Assembly: GCF_018614655.1 (NCBI RefSeq)
Contig: NZ_JAGGOG010000016.1
Span: forward strand, 186,001-250,000
Direction: 5' to 3'
DNA length: 64,000 bases
From: Pseudomonas fluorescens
GTDB taxonomy: Bacteria; Pseudomonadota; Gammaproteobacteria; Pseudomonadales; Pseudomonadaceae
A program made the translations under genes and the position numbers. The notes beneath the pieces are model-generated. The model had not been told where the DNA came from, made no database searches, and saw nothing but the letters and a program-made list of their open reading frames with translations. Positions within the stretch are counted from its first letter, which is position 1, and every line of letters starts with the position of its first letter. Positions 1 to 8,264 of the stretch are shown in pieces.

Positions 1-779
1 CCTTCCTCAAAATCGATTTCCTCCCATTTTGCGTAGCGAACCATGCCGGGTCGGCTCGCCGTCAGAATTGTCATCCATGATGCAATCCTCGCTGGTAGCC
101 GGCTGGTGGTCTTGCTTAAGGCCCGGAGAAACTCAGGTAGTTCGTGTTCGTGCAGATGTGGATAGTGTTGAGTGGGCGGTGGGGCTATCGCAATGGCATG
201 GAGTTCGGAGGCTGGATTGTGTTCGCACAGGCCGCGTGCAATGGCTTGACTGAAAATCTGTTTCAGCCAGGTCCGGGTCTTGTCCGCAACATTGAAGGCT
301 CCTCGTTTTTCGATGCAGGCCTGCAGTTTTGCGCAGTCGCTTCGCGTGATGAGCTCCAGTTGCTTCTCGCCGAGAGCGGGCAGTAGATCCTTGTCGAGAT
401 AGTCGCGGATCTTTTTCAGCGTCGCGCTGCTGCGGCCGGAGTCCGATTTGAATTGGTACCAGTACTCCGCGGCTCGCCTGAAGGTGTTGAGCCCGGCCTC
501 CTGCTGTCGCAGCTTGTCATCGCGGCGTTTGGCGCCGGGGTTAGTGCCTTGCTTGAGTAGGTTGCGGCATTCTGCAGCTCGTTCACGGGCTTCCTGCAAG
601 GAGATATGCGGATACACGCCCAGTGACATGCGCGCCGCCCGACCCTGATACGTGTACCGGAAGTGCCAATACTTGCTGCCGTTGGGTTTCACCAGCAGGG
701 CAAGACCCGAACTATCACTCAAGGTGAACGGTCTGTCGGCAGGCTTGGACGCTTTGATTTGTAAGGCGGTCAATGGCAT
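1..779 (-). CDS. Tyrosine integrase, P4/DUF4102 type (5' part, runs off left edge)
   Basis: Open frame of 259 codons with no stop before the window edge, so only the N-terminal two thirds is visible. ATG at 779 follows GGAGG by 9 nt. Residues about 1-90 match the arm-type DNA-binding (DUF4102) domain (ALQIKASKPADRPF, LSDSSGLALLVKPNGSKYW, SLGVYPHISLQEAR). Residues about 97-190 are the SAM-like core-binding domain. The catalytic domain starts near 215, with the first catalytic arginine at R243 in TASRPGMVRYAKWEEID. Position 246 is Met where many relatives have Glu. The remaining catalytic residues, including the Tyr, lie outside the window. The gene points away from the 3' end of tRNA-Leu, the usual arrangement for an island or prophage integrated in a tRNA gene. 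Intactness cannot be judged. Confidence 0.88.
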   Translation of the reverse strand, partial: MPLTALQIKASKPADRPFTLSDSSGLALLVKPNGSKYWHFRYTYQGRAARMSLGVYPHISLQEARERAAECRNLLKQGTNPGAKRRDDKLRQQEAGLNTFRRAAEYWYQFKSDSGRSSATLKKIRDYLDKDLLPALGEKQLELITRSDCAKLQACIEKRGAFNVADKTRTWLKQIFSQAIARGLCEHNPASELHAIAIAPPPTQHYPHLHEHELPEFLRALSKTTSRLPARIASWMTILTASRPGMVRYAKWEEIDFEE

Positions 780-811
780 CGCTGTACACCTCCGGTTCTC
801 GAACTGGAATA

Positions 812-828
812 TGTACAGAAAATGTACC
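812..828. promoter_or_regulatory. Dyad upstream of integrase, possible operator
   Basis: GTACA (813-817), 5 nt, TGTAC (823-827) form a perfect inverted repeat 34 nt upstream of the integrase start. A further TGTACA lies at 784-789. Position suggests a regulator or recombinase arm site; no known operator is matched. Confidence 0.25.
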
Positions 829-874
829 AAAAAGAGGCTGGCTTGCAAGAGATGGGGGTGGAACCCCAGAGACC

Positions 875-897
875 AAAAAGCCCGCAGTTAGCGGGCT
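875..897 (-). terminator. Rho-independent terminator of tRNA-Leu
   Basis: Read on the minus strand, an AGCCCGC/GCGGGCT stem with a 5-nt loop is followed by TTTTTGG. It lies about 45 nt beyond the tRNA 3' end and would separate tRNA transcription from the integrase. Confidence 0.75.
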
Positions 898-942
898 CTA
901 GGGGTGTTGTGTAGACGTTGGTAGTCGTCTATGTACTGCAAA

Positions 943-1027
943 TGGTGCCCCGAGGGAGACTCGAACTCCCACTCCTTTCGAAAACGGATTTTGAATCCGC
1001 CGCGTCTACCAATTCCGCCATCAGGGC
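943..1027 (-). tRNA. tRNA-Leu (anticodon CAA)
   Basis: On the minus strand the sequence begins GCCCTGATGGCGGAATTGG and ends with an encoded CCA. The 7-bp acceptor stem pairs 1021-1027 with 947-953 (one G-U). The anticodon arm GCGGA-TTCAAAA-TCCGT gives anticodon CAA. A long variable arm (class II, as for Leu) precedes a T arm containing GTTCGAGTC. Length is 85 nt with CCA. The 3' end faces an integrase, so the 3' half is probably the attachment site (attL or attR) of an element extending left. The second att copy is not in the window. Confidence 0.96.
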
Positions 1028-1040
1028 TCAATGGCGGCGA

Positions 1041-1069
1041 AGTATAGAGATGAGATTACCGTTGGTCAA
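1041..1069 (-). promoter_or_regulatory. tRNA-Leu promoter
   Basis: On the minus strand, TTGACC (1069-1064) is followed by a 17-nt spacer and TATACT (1046-1041), a near-consensus sigma70 promoter ending 13 nt before the mature tRNA 5' end. The same 108-nt gap must also hold the divergent queA promoter, for which I see only a weak candidate. Confidence 0.7.
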
Positions 1070-1135
1070 TCACGTTTCATGGTCTATTTTCACTATTTCC
1101 GCTAGACTTCCCGGCCCTGCTAGACGAACCCCATC

Positions 1136-2185
1136 ATGCGCGTTGCTGACTTTACTTTTGAACTCCCTGATTCGCTGATCGCTCGCCACCCTTTGGCCGA
1201 GCGTCGCGCCAGTCGACTGCTGACCCTGGACGGGGTCAGTGGTGCCCTCGCACACCGTCAATTCACTGATTTGCTTGAGCATTTGCGCCCAGGCGATTTG
1301 ATGGTTTTCAACAATACCCGGGTGATTCCGGCGCGGCTGTTTGGCCAGAAAGCGTCCGGCGGCAAGCTGGAAATTCTGGTGGAGCGGGTGTTGGACAGTC
1401 ATCGCGTGCTGGCCCATGTGCGCTCCAGCAAGTCGCCGAAACCGGGGTCGAAGATCCTCATCGATGGCGGTGGCGAAGCGCAGATGCTGGCGCGCCATGA
1501 TGCGTTGTTCGAGCTGGGGTTTGCCGAGGAAGTATTGCCGTTGCTGGAGCGGGTCGGGCATATGCCGTTGCCTCCTTATATAGACCGCCCGGATGAAGAC
1601 TCGGACCGCGAGCGTTATCAGACGGTGTATTCCGAGCGCCTGGGTGCGGTGGCCGCCCCGACGGCGGGGTTGCATTTTGACCAGCCGCTGCTGGAAGCGA
1701 TTGCCGCCAAGGGTATCGAGTCTGCCTTTGTGACCCTGCACGTGGGGGCCGGGACGTTTCAGCCGGTGCGTGTGGATAACATCGAAGACCATCACATGCA
1801 CAGCGAATGGCTGGAAGTCAGCCAGGGCGTGGTGGATGCGGTCAACGCGTGCAAGGCGCGCGGTGGGCGTGTGGTGGCGGTCGGTACCACCAGCGTGCGG
1901 TCCCTCGAGAGCGCGGCGCGCGATGGCGTGCTCAAGCCCTTCAGCGGTGACACCGATATCTTTATCTACCCAGGCCGGCCGTTCCATGTGGTCGATGCCC
2001 TGGTGACCAATTTCCATTTGCCGGAATCCACGCTGTTGATGCTGGTGTCGGCGTTCGCTGGTTATCCCGAAGCCATGGCTGCCTATAAGGCCGCCATCGA
2101 GCATGGATACCGTTTTTTCAGCTACGGTGATGCGATGTTTATCACCCGCAATCCGGCGCCGCGCGGCCCAGAGGAACAAGTATGA
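1136..2185 (+). CDS. queA: S-adenosylmethionine:tRNA ribosyltransferase-isomerase QueA
   Basis: Transfers and isomerises the ribosyl group of AdoMet onto 7-aminomethyl-7-deazaguanine in tRNA, giving epoxyqueuosine, the penultimate step of queuosine synthesis. The 349-residue product has the usual family length and opens with MRVADFTFELPDSLIARHP. Family motifs include VFNNTRVIPARLFG, MPLPPYI, APTAGLHF and the C-terminal TNFHLPESTLLMLVSAF. Its stop overlaps the tgt start (ATGA), so the two are translationally coupled. The left neighbour is the divergent tRNA-Leu. Nothing odd. Confidence 0.97.
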   Translation: MRVADFTFELPDSLIARHPLAERRASRLLTLDGVSGALAHRQFTDLLEHLRPGDLMVFNNTRVIPARLFGQKASGGKLEILVERVLDSHRVLAHVRSSKSPKPGSKILIDGGGEAQMLARHDALFELGFAEEVLPLLERVGHMPLPPYIDRPDEDSDRERYQTVYSERLGAVAAPTAGLHFDQPLLEAIAAKGIESAFVTLHVGAGTFQPVRVDNIEDHHMHSEWLEVSQGVVDAVNACKARGGRVVAVGTTSVRSLESAARDGVLKPFSGDTDIFIYPGRPFHVVDALVTNFHLPESTLLMLVSAFAGYPEAMAAYKAAIEHGYRFFSYGDAMFITRNPAPRGPEEQV

Positions 2186-3306
2186 GTCGTATGTCGTTTG
2201 AACTGCTGGCCACCGACGGCAAGGCCCGTCGCGGTCGCCTGACCTTCCCGCGCGGCACCGTCGAGACGCCGGCGTTCATGCCGGTCGGTACCTACGGCAC
2301 GGTAAAAGGCATGCTGCCACGGGATATCATCGCCACCGGCGCCGAGATCATCCTGGGCAACACCTTCCACCTGTGGCTGCGCCCTGGCACGGAAGTGATC
2401 AAGAAGCACGGCGACCTGCATGACTTCATGAAGTGGCAAGGCCCGATCCTGACCGACTCCGGTGGTTTCCAGGTGTTCAGCCTGGGCGCCATGCGCAAGA
2501 TCAAGGAAGAGGGCGTGACCTTCGCCTCCCCGGTAGACGGCTCCAAGGTGTTCATGGGGCCGGAAGAGTCGATGCAGGTCCAGCGCGACCTGGGTTCCGA
2601 CATTGTGATGATTTTTGACGAGTGCACGCCGTACCCGGCCGATGAAGAAGTGGCTCGGGTGTCGATGGAGCTGTCGTTGCGTTGGGCCCAGCGTTCGAAG
2701 AATGCCCATGGTGACAACACCGCGGCCTTGTTCGGTATTGTGCAGGGCGGCATGCACGAAAACTTGCGCAAGCGTTCCCTGGAAGGCCTGGACAAGATCG
2801 GCTTTGACGGCCTGGCCATCGGCGGCCTGTCGGTGGGCGAGCCCAAGCACGAGATGATCAAGGTGCTGGATTACCTGCCGGGCCTGATGCCGGCTGACAA
2901 ACCTCGTTACCTTATGGGCGTTGGCAAACCGGAAGATCTCGTAGAGGGTGTGCGCCGCGGTGTGGACATGTTCGATTGCGTGATGCCAACCCGTAATGCC
3001 CGCAATGGGCATCTGTTCATCGATACCGGCGTGCTGAAGATCCGTAACGCGTTCCATCGCCATGATGATTCGCCGCTGGATCCCACCTGTGACTGCTACA
3101 CCTGCCAGAACTTCTCCCGTGCTTATCTGCACCATCTGGACAAGTGTGGGGAAATGCTGGGTAGCATGTTGAATACCATCCACAATTTGCGTCACTACCA
3201 AGTCCTGATGGCTGGTTTGCGCGAGGCTATTCAACAGGGTACATTGGCCGCCTTCGTCGATGCCTTCTATGCCAAGCGCGGGCTGCCTGTGCCGCCCTTG
3301 GACTGA
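2182..3306 (+). CDS. tgt: tRNA-guanine transglycosylase
   Basis: Exchanges guanine-34 for the queuine precursor preQ1 in tRNAs for Asp, Asn, His and Tyr. The product is 374 residues. Visible: the DSGGFQVFS motif carrying an active-site Asp, GGLSVGE, the second catalytic region FDCVMPTRNARNGHLF, and a C-terminal zinc site CDCYTCQNFSRAYLHH. The ATG overlaps the queA stop by 4 nt. An alternative start three codons downstream (MSFELLATDG) is also plausible. It precedes yajC-secD-secF as in many Gammaproteobacteria. Confidence 0.97.
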   Translation: MSRMSFELLATDGKARRGRLTFPRGTVETPAFMPVGTYGTVKGMLPRDIIATGAEIILGNTFHLWLRPGTEVIKKHGDLHDFMKWQGPILTDSGGFQVFSLGAMRKIKEEGVTFASPVDGSKVFMGPEESMQVQRDLGSDIVMIFDECTPYPADEEVARVSMELSLRWAQRSKNAHGDNTAALFGIVQGGMHENLRKRSLEGLDKIGFDGLAIGGLSVGEPKHEMIKVLDYLPGLMPADKPRYLMGVGKPEDLVEGVRRGVDMFDCVMPTRNARNGHLFIDTGVLKIRNAFHRHDDSPLDPTCDCYTCQNFSRAYLHHLDKCGEMLGSMLNTIHNLRHYQVLMAGLREAIQQGTLAAFVDAFYAKRGLPVPPLD

Positions 3307-3349
3307 GTTTTCCGACCCTAAGATTCACTATTTGCAACTGGAGTGCTAA

Positions 3350-3688
3350 ATGAGCTTTTTTATCTCTAATGCCATGGCTGATGCCGCTGCACCGGCCGCT
3401 GCCGGTCCTATGGGTGGTGGTTTTGAGTGGATTTTCCTGGTCGGCTTCCTGGTCATCTTCTACCTGATGATCTGGCGTCCACAGGCCAAGCGCGCCAAAG
3501 AGCAGAAGAACCTGCTGGGCAGCTTGCAGAAAGGTGACGAAGTTGTGACCACCGGCGGTATCGCTGGCAAGATCACCAAGGTTTCCGACGCTTTCGTGGT
3601 TCTGGAAGTCTCCGACACCGTAGAAATGAAGTTCCAGAAGGGCGCCATCGCCGCCACGCTGCCAAAAGGCACGCTCAAAGCGATCTAA
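3350..3688 (+). CDS. yajC: Preprotein translocase subunit YajC
   Basis: Small inner-membrane partner of SecDF in the Sec holotranslocon. It has 112 residues: a short Ala/Pro-rich N-terminus, one membrane helix at about 24-44 (WIFLVGFLVIFYLMIW), then the conserved RPQAKRAKEQKNLL segment and a soluble domain with GDEVVTTGGIAGKI. ATG at 3350 follows CTGGAGTGCTAA. It sits 43 nt after tgt and 62 nt before secD, consistent with one operon. Confidence 0.96.
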   Translation: MSFFISNAMADAAAPAAAGPMGGGFEWIFLVGFLVIFYLMIWRPQAKRAKEQKNLLGSLQKGDEVVTTGGIAGKITKVSDAFVVLEVSDTVEMKFQKGAIAATLPKGTLKAI

Positions 3689-3709
3689 GTTCCAACCTTT
3701 ACCAATCGA

Positions 3710-3730
3710 CGGGGCGCGCAAGGCGCCCCG
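3710..3730 (+). other. Strong GC hairpin between yajC and secD
   Basis: CGGGGCGC (3710-3717) pairs perfectly with GCGCCCCG (3723-3730) around a 5-nt loop. No T-run follows, so it is not a standard terminator. It ends 20 nt before the secD ATG and may act in mRNA stability or translation of secD. Confidence 0.5.
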
Positions 3731-3750
3731 CGTTATAAGCGGGCGGCGTG

Positions 3751-5619
3751 ATGCTGAACAAATACCCTCTGTGGAAATACGTACTGATCCTGGCGGTGCT
3801 GGCGATCGGTTTTATTTATTCCGCTCCCAATCTCTATCCTGATGACCCGGCGATCCAGATCACTGGCGCCAGCACTGCACTGCAGGTCAATCAGGCTGAC
3901 CTGGACCGCACGAGCAAAGCGCTCACCGATGCGGGTATCCAGGTTAAAGCGGCAACATTGGCAGCTGATGGCAAGGGCGGCTTGTTGCGCCTGACCAAGC
4001 AAGAAGACCAATTACCGGCCAAAGACGTTGTGCGCAAGATCATGGGTGATGACTACGTCGTCGCGCTGAACCTGGCACAGACCACGCCCAAATGGCTGCG
4101 CAGCATTGGCGCGCACCCGATGAAGCTGGGTCTGGACTTGTCCGGTGGTGTGCACTTCCTGCTGGAAGTGGACATGGACAAGGCCCTCGACGCTCGCATG
4201 AAGGTCTACGAAGGCGACGTGAAGAGCCTGCTGCGTAAAGAGCGTCTGCGTTATCGCAGCCTGCCGCAGCTCGACGGCGCCATCCAGCTGGGCTTTGCTG
4301 ATGAAGCAACCCGCGAACAGGCCCGTGCACTGATCCGCAAGAACTTCAACGATTTCGACATTGTTCCGGCCGACCTCAATGGTCAGGCGGTACTGCGTCT
4401 GGCGATGACCCCGGCCAAGCTGGCGGAAATCCGCGAATACTCCATCAAGCAGAACTTGACCACGGTACGTAACCGCGTCAACGAGCTGGGTGTGGCCGAG
4501 CCGCTGGTTCAACGCCAGGGTGCCAACCGCATCGTGGTTGAGCTGCCAGGCGTGCAGGACACCGCTGAAGCCAAGCGGATCCTCGGCAAGACAGCCAACC
4601 TCGAGTTCCGTTTGGCTGCAGAGCCAGGTGCTTCGAAAGCCACTTCCGAAACCTTCGAGTTCCGCGAAGGCAACCGTCCTCCGGCTCAGATCGAGCGTGG
4701 CTTGATCATCACCGGTGACCAGGTGACTGATGCCAAGGCAGGTTTCGGCGAGCACGGCACGCCTGAAGTGAACATCCGTCTGGATGGTCATGGTGGCGAA
4801 CTGATGAACCGCGCGACCCGCAGCAACGTCGGTCGCAGCATGGCGGTGATCTTCATCGAGCAGCGTCCGGTCACCACCTACACCAAGCAGATGGTCAACG
4901 GTGTCGAGAAAGACGTACCAGTGCAGACCTTCAAGGAAGAGAAGAAGATCATCAGTCTGGCGACCATTCAGTCGCCGCTGGGTGCTCAGTTCCGCATCAC
5001 CGGCCTGAACGGCCAGGGCGAGTCGTCTGAGCTGGCACTGCTGCTGCGTGCTGGTGGCTTGGCTGCCCCGATGTACTTCGCTGAAGAGCGCACCATCGGC
5101 CCGAGCCTGGGTGCCGACAACATCACCAAGGGTGTCGATGCGGCACTCTGGGGCATGCTGTTTGTTTCCCTGTTCATCATCGCCATCTATCGCTTCTTTG
5201 GCGTCATCGCCACTGTCGCGCTGGCGGGGAACATGGTCATGCTGCTGGCCTTGATGTCGCTGCTAGGGGCTACGCTGACCCTGCCAGGCATCGCCGGTAT
5301 CGTACTGACCATGGGTATGGCGGTGGACGCCAACGTACTGATCTTCTCGCGGATTCGTGAAGAGATCGCCGCCGGCATGACCGTGCAACGGGCAATCAAC
5401 GAAGGCTTCGGCCGGGCATTTACCGCGATTCTCGACTCCAACCTGACCACTTTGCTGGTCGGCGGGATTCTCTTTGCCATGGGCACCGGCCCTGTCAAAG
5501 GTTTTGCGGTGACCATGTCCCTCGGTATCTTTACCTCGATGTTCACGGCCATCATGGTGACCCGCGCAATGGTCAACCTGATCTTTGGCGGGCGTGACTT
5601 CAAGAAGTTGTGGATTTAA
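3751..5619 (+). CDS. secD: Protein translocase subunit SecD
   Basis: With SecF, uses the proton gradient to help complete protein export through SecYEG. About 622 residues. The first membrane helix is near residues 7-25. The periplasmic P1 region begins with GLDLSGGVHFLLEVD. A cluster of transmembrane helices fills the C-terminal 170 residues, including GMAVDANVLIFSRIREE, which carries the conserved Asp of the proton path. GTG at 3748 directly precedes ATG 3751; I chose the ATG (MLNKYPLWKYV). secF follows after 9 nt. Confidence 0.96.
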   Translation: MLNKYPLWKYVLILAVLAIGFIYSAPNLYPDDPAIQITGASTALQVNQADLDRTSKALTDAGIQVKAATLAADGKGGLLRLTKQEDQLPAKDVVRKIMGDDYVVALNLAQTTPKWLRSIGAHPMKLGLDLSGGVHFLLEVDMDKALDARMKVYEGDVKSLLRKERLRYRSLPQLDGAIQLGFADEATREQARALIRKNFNDFDIVPADLNGQAVLRLAMTPAKLAEIREYSIKQNLTTVRNRVNELGVAEPLVQRQGANRIVVELPGVQDTAEAKRILGKTANLEFRLAAEPGASKATSETFEFREGNRPPAQIERGLIITGDQVTDAKAGFGEHGTPEVNIRLDGHGGELMNRATRSNVGRSMAVIFIEQRPVTTYTKQMVNGVEKDVPVQTFKEEKKIISLATIQSPLGAQFRITGLNGQGESSELALLLRAGGLAAPMYFAEERTIGPSLGADNITKGVDAALWGMLFVSLFIIAIYRFFGVIATVALAGNMVMLLALMSLLGATLTLPGIAGIVLTMGMAVDANVLIFSRIREEIAAGMTVQRAINEGFGRAFTAILDSNLTTLLVGGILFAMGTGPVKGFAVTMSLGIFTSMFTAIMVTRAMVNLIFGGRDFKKLWI

Positions 5620-5628
5620 GGGGCTGCC

Positions 5629-6543
5629 ATGTTACGTACAATCAACTTCATGGGCGTTCGCAACGTTGCGTTCGGCGTCACTGTGCTCCTTACCGTTCTG
5701 GCGTTGTTCAGCTGGTTCCATAAGGGCCTGAACTACGGTCTGGACTTCACCGGCGGTACGCTCATCGAGCTGACCTACGAGAAACCCGCTGATGTCACCC
5801 TGGTGCGCAACGAGCTGGTCAAGGCCGGCTATCACGAAGCTATCGTGCAGAGCTTTGGCGCGACCACCGACCTGCTGGTGCGTATGCCGGGCGAAGACCC
5901 GCAACTGGGTCACCAGGTAGCCGAGGCCTTGCAGAAGGTCGGTGGCGACAACCCGGCTTCGGTCAAGCGCGTCGAGTTCGTGGGCCCTCAAGTGGGTGAA
6001 GAGCTGCGCGATCAGGGCGGTCTCGGCATGCTGATGGCGCTGGTTGGTATCATGATCTACCTGGCTTTCCGCTTTCAGTGGAAGTTCGGGGTTGGTGCCA
6101 TTGTTTCGCTGATCCATGACGTGATCGTGACGGTGGGTATCCTGGCTTACTTCCAGATTACCTTCGACCTGACGGTATTGGCGGCGGTGCTGGCGATTAT
6201 TGGTTACTCCCTCAACGACACCATCGTGGTATTTGACCGGGTTCGCGAGAACTTCCGGGTACTGCGCAAGGCGACGCTGATCGAGAACATCAACATCTCC
6301 ACTACCCAGACCCTGCTGCGGACCATGGCGACGTCGATCTCCACCTTGCTGGCGATTGCTGCACTGATGGTGTTCGGTGGCGACAACCTGTGGGGCTTCT
6401 CGCTGTCGCTGTTTATCGGCGTGCTGGCAGGTACCTACTCGTCGATCTACATCGCCAACGTGGTGCTGATCTGGCTGAACCTCAACAGCGAAGACTTGAT
6501 CCCTCCGGCCAGTACAGGCAAGGAGGTCGACGACCGTCCTTGA
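5629..6543 (+). CDS. secF: Protein translocase subunit SecF
   Basis: Partner of SecD in the RND-type export motor. The product is 304 residues: an N-terminal membrane helix at about 12-32, periplasmic domain starting GLDFTGGTLIELTY, then five C-terminal helices including IIGYSLNDTIVVFDRVREN, the family signature. It is the last gene of the tgt-yajC-secD-secF run; a strong terminator follows within 30 nt. Confidence 0.96.
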   Translation: MLRTINFMGVRNVAFGVTVLLTVLALFSWFHKGLNYGLDFTGGTLIELTYEKPADVTLVRNELVKAGYHEAIVQSFGATTDLLVRMPGEDPQLGHQVAEALQKVGGDNPASVKRVEFVGPQVGEELRDQGGLGMLMALVGIMIYLAFRFQWKFGVGAIVSLIHDVIVTVGILAYFQITFDLTVLAAVLAIIGYSLNDTIVVFDRVRENFRVLRKATLIENINISTTQTLLRTMATSISTLLAIAALMVFGGDNLWGFSLSLFIGVLAGTYSSIYIANVVLIWLNLNSEDLIPPASTGKEVDDRP

Positions 6544-6572
6544 TGGGCGATTGTTGATCTGCAGCTACAAAG

Positions 6573-6606
6573 AAGGCGTGAGTATTGAACTCGCGCCTTT
6601 TTTTTT
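6573..6606 (+). terminator. Terminator after secF
   Basis: AAGGCGTGAG pairs with CTCGCGCCTT (10 bp, one G-U) around a 7-nt loop and is followed directly by a run of eight or more T. It ends the queA-tgt-yajC-secDF transcript. Confidence 0.9.
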
Positions 6607-6666
6607 GCTCCAAGGCTGGGTATAGCGCGGACGTTTCGGTCCGTTTGTGATGGTCAGGAGGTTCAT

Positions 6667-7215
6667 GTGAACAAGTCGTTGCTGGTTGGTGCGGTATTGG
6701 GTGCTGTCGGTGTGACTGCCGGGGGCGCTGTTGCCACCTACAGCCTGGTAAAAAGCGGCCCTGAGTATGCGCAAGTGCTGGCGGTGCAGCCGGTGAAAAC
6801 CCAGATCAAAACCCCGCGTGAGGTCTGCAAGGATGTCACTGTGACCCGGCAGCGGCCGGTGCAGGATCAGCATCAAATCGCCGGTACCGTGGTCGGTGCC
6901 CTGGCGGGCGGTCTGTTGGGTAATCAGATCGGTGGCGGTAATGGCAAGAAGCTGGCCACTGTGGCCGGTGCGGTCGGTGGCGGTTATGCCGGTAACAAGG
7001 TTCAGGAGGGCATGCAGAATCGTGATACCTACACTACGACTCAAACCCGCTGTAACACTGTGAATGACATCAGTGACAAGGTTGTCGGGTATGACGTGCG
7101 GTATCTGCTGGATGGCAAGGAAGGTTCCGTGCGCATGGATCGTGATCCAGGTGGCCAGATTCCGGTGAACAAGGAAGGGCAGTTGGTACTTGGCCAGAAT
7201 CAATCGGGCCAATAA
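6667..7215 (+). CDS. Glycine-zipper 2TM domain protein
   Basis: Likely small envelope protein of the glycine-zipper 2TM (SlyB/Rick_17kDa-like) family; exact role unknown. GTG at 6667 with AGGAGG 5 nt upstream. The overlapping ATG at 6665 is followed at once by TGA and cannot be used. Residues about 3-27 form a hydrophobic Gly/Ala-rich segment without a lipobox Cys. The zipper follows at about 75-110 (GTVVGALAGGLLGNQIGGG, VAGAVGGGYAGNKV). The C-terminal part is a hydrophilic domain (GYDVRYLLDGKEGSVRMD). Two cysteines flank the zipper (VCKDV, TRCNTV). It lies between two terminators and so is probably monocistronic. Confidence 0.85.
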   Translation: MNKSLLVGAVLGAVGVTAGGAVATYSLVKSGPEYAQVLAVQPVKTQIKTPREVCKDVTVTRQRPVQDQHQIAGTVVGALAGGLLGNQIGGGNGKKLATVAGAVGGGYAGNKVQEGMQNRDTYTTTQTRCNTVNDISDKVVGYDVRYLLDGKEGSVRMDRDPGGQIPVNKEGQLVLGQNQSGQ

Positions 7216-7262
7216 GTCGCCTTGATTGAGTGTTCTTCAGGGCTCACTCAAAGTCCAGGCAT

Positions 7263-7291
7263 AAAAAAAGCACCCTTAGGGTGCTTTTTTT
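7263..7291. terminator. Bidirectional terminator
   Basis: AGCACCC-TTA-GGGTGCT flanked by A-run and T-run of at least six bases, between the convergent glycine-zipper gene and suhB. It can stop transcription from both sides. Confidence 0.92.
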
Positions 7292-7303
7292 GTGCTCGCT
7301 CGC

Positions 7304-8119
7304 TTAGCGCTTCAGCGAAGCTGGCAGGTGCGGCTGGATCGCCGTCAGTACTGCCTTGAAGCATTTGGTGTTGCCGGCAACCACATGACCCTTCTCCAAG
7401 AAGTCGTGACCGCCGGTGAAGTCGCTCACCAGGCCGCCTGCTTCTTGAATCAGCAGCGCACCTGCAGCCATGTCCCACTCGGACAGGCCCGACTCCCAGA
7501 ATGCGTCAAAACGACCAGCGGCCACGTAAGCCAGGTCCAGGCTTGCTGCGCCGGCGCGACGGATGCCGGCGGTCTGGCCTACGAGGGCGCGGAACATGCC
7601 TAGGTAATTTTCCAGGTTGTCCATCTGGTCGTCACGGAACGGGAAGCCGGTACCCAGCAGGGCGCCGTCCAGGCTGGTGCGACCGCTGACGCGCAGGCGG
7701 CGACCGTTGAGCTGGGCGCCACGGCCACGGCTGGCGGTGAATTCTTCCTGGCGAACCGGATCCAGAACAACAGCGTGCTCCAGGCGGCCACGGTATTTGC
7801 ACGCGATGCTCACGGCAAAGTGCGGGATGCCGCGCAGGAAGTTGGTGGTGCCATCCAGTGGGTCGATGATCCACAGGTAGTCTTCGCCTTCGCCGCTACC
7901 TTTGTGCAGGCCGGTTTCTTCACCGAGGATGCCGTGGGTAGGGTAGGCCTTGCGCAGGGCGTCGATGATTTTCTGTTCGGCGGCGCGATCCACCTCGGAT
8001 ACGTAATCCTTGGCGTCTTTTTCGTCGACCTTGATGGTATCCAGGCGCTCGATGGAGCGGAAGATCAATTCACTGGCGCTGCGGGCGGCGCGCAGCGCGA
8101 TATTCAGCATGGGCTGCAT
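7304..8119 (-). CDS. suhB: Inositol-1-monophosphatase SuhB
   Basis: Mg2+-dependent inositol monophosphatase. In Gammaproteobacteria SuhB also joins the rRNA antitermination complex. The 271-residue length is normal. Metal-binding motifs are present in order: LGEETG near residue 66, WIIDPLDGTTNF near 84-95, and the C-terminal WDMAAGALLIQEAGG. Divergent from trmJ across a 145-nt gap holding inverted repeats (CCTAAGGTT at 8130-8138, AACCTTAGG at 8208-8216). Confidence 0.96.
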   Translation of the reverse strand: MQPMLNIALRAARSASELIFRSIERLDTIKVDEKDAKDYVSEVDRAAEQKIIDALRKAYPTHGILGEETGLHKGSGEGEDYLWIIDPLDGTTNFLRGIPHFAVSIACKYRGRLEHAVVLDPVRQEEFTASRGRGAQLNGRRLRVSGRTSLDGALLGTGFPFRDDQMDNLENYLGMFRALVGQTAGIRRAGAASLDLAYVAAGRFDAFWESGLSEWDMAAGALLIQEAGGLVSDFTGGHDFLEKGHVVAGNTKCFKAVLTAIQPHLPASLKR

Positions 8120-8264
8120 GGATGTGTCACCTAAGGTTGTTAAAGAAAGCCGAGCATTCTAGCAGAAACTTTCTTCAGGTGAAGGACGACGTTAGCTTTC
8201 ATGGCATAACCTTAGGCTGTTCTGTAAGATTTGCTCCCCTTTCCCGTGTCCGAGAGCGCCTCCC

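Noticed and set aside
29..891. Short plus-strand frames at the left edge
   Set aside because: All are antisense to the integrase, whose minus-strand frame is open throughout and matches a known family.
1062..1090. queA promoter TTGGTC-N17-TATTTT
   Set aside because: Spacing is good but both hexamers are weak, and the same bases form the much better divergent tRNA-Leu -35. Not listed as a feature.
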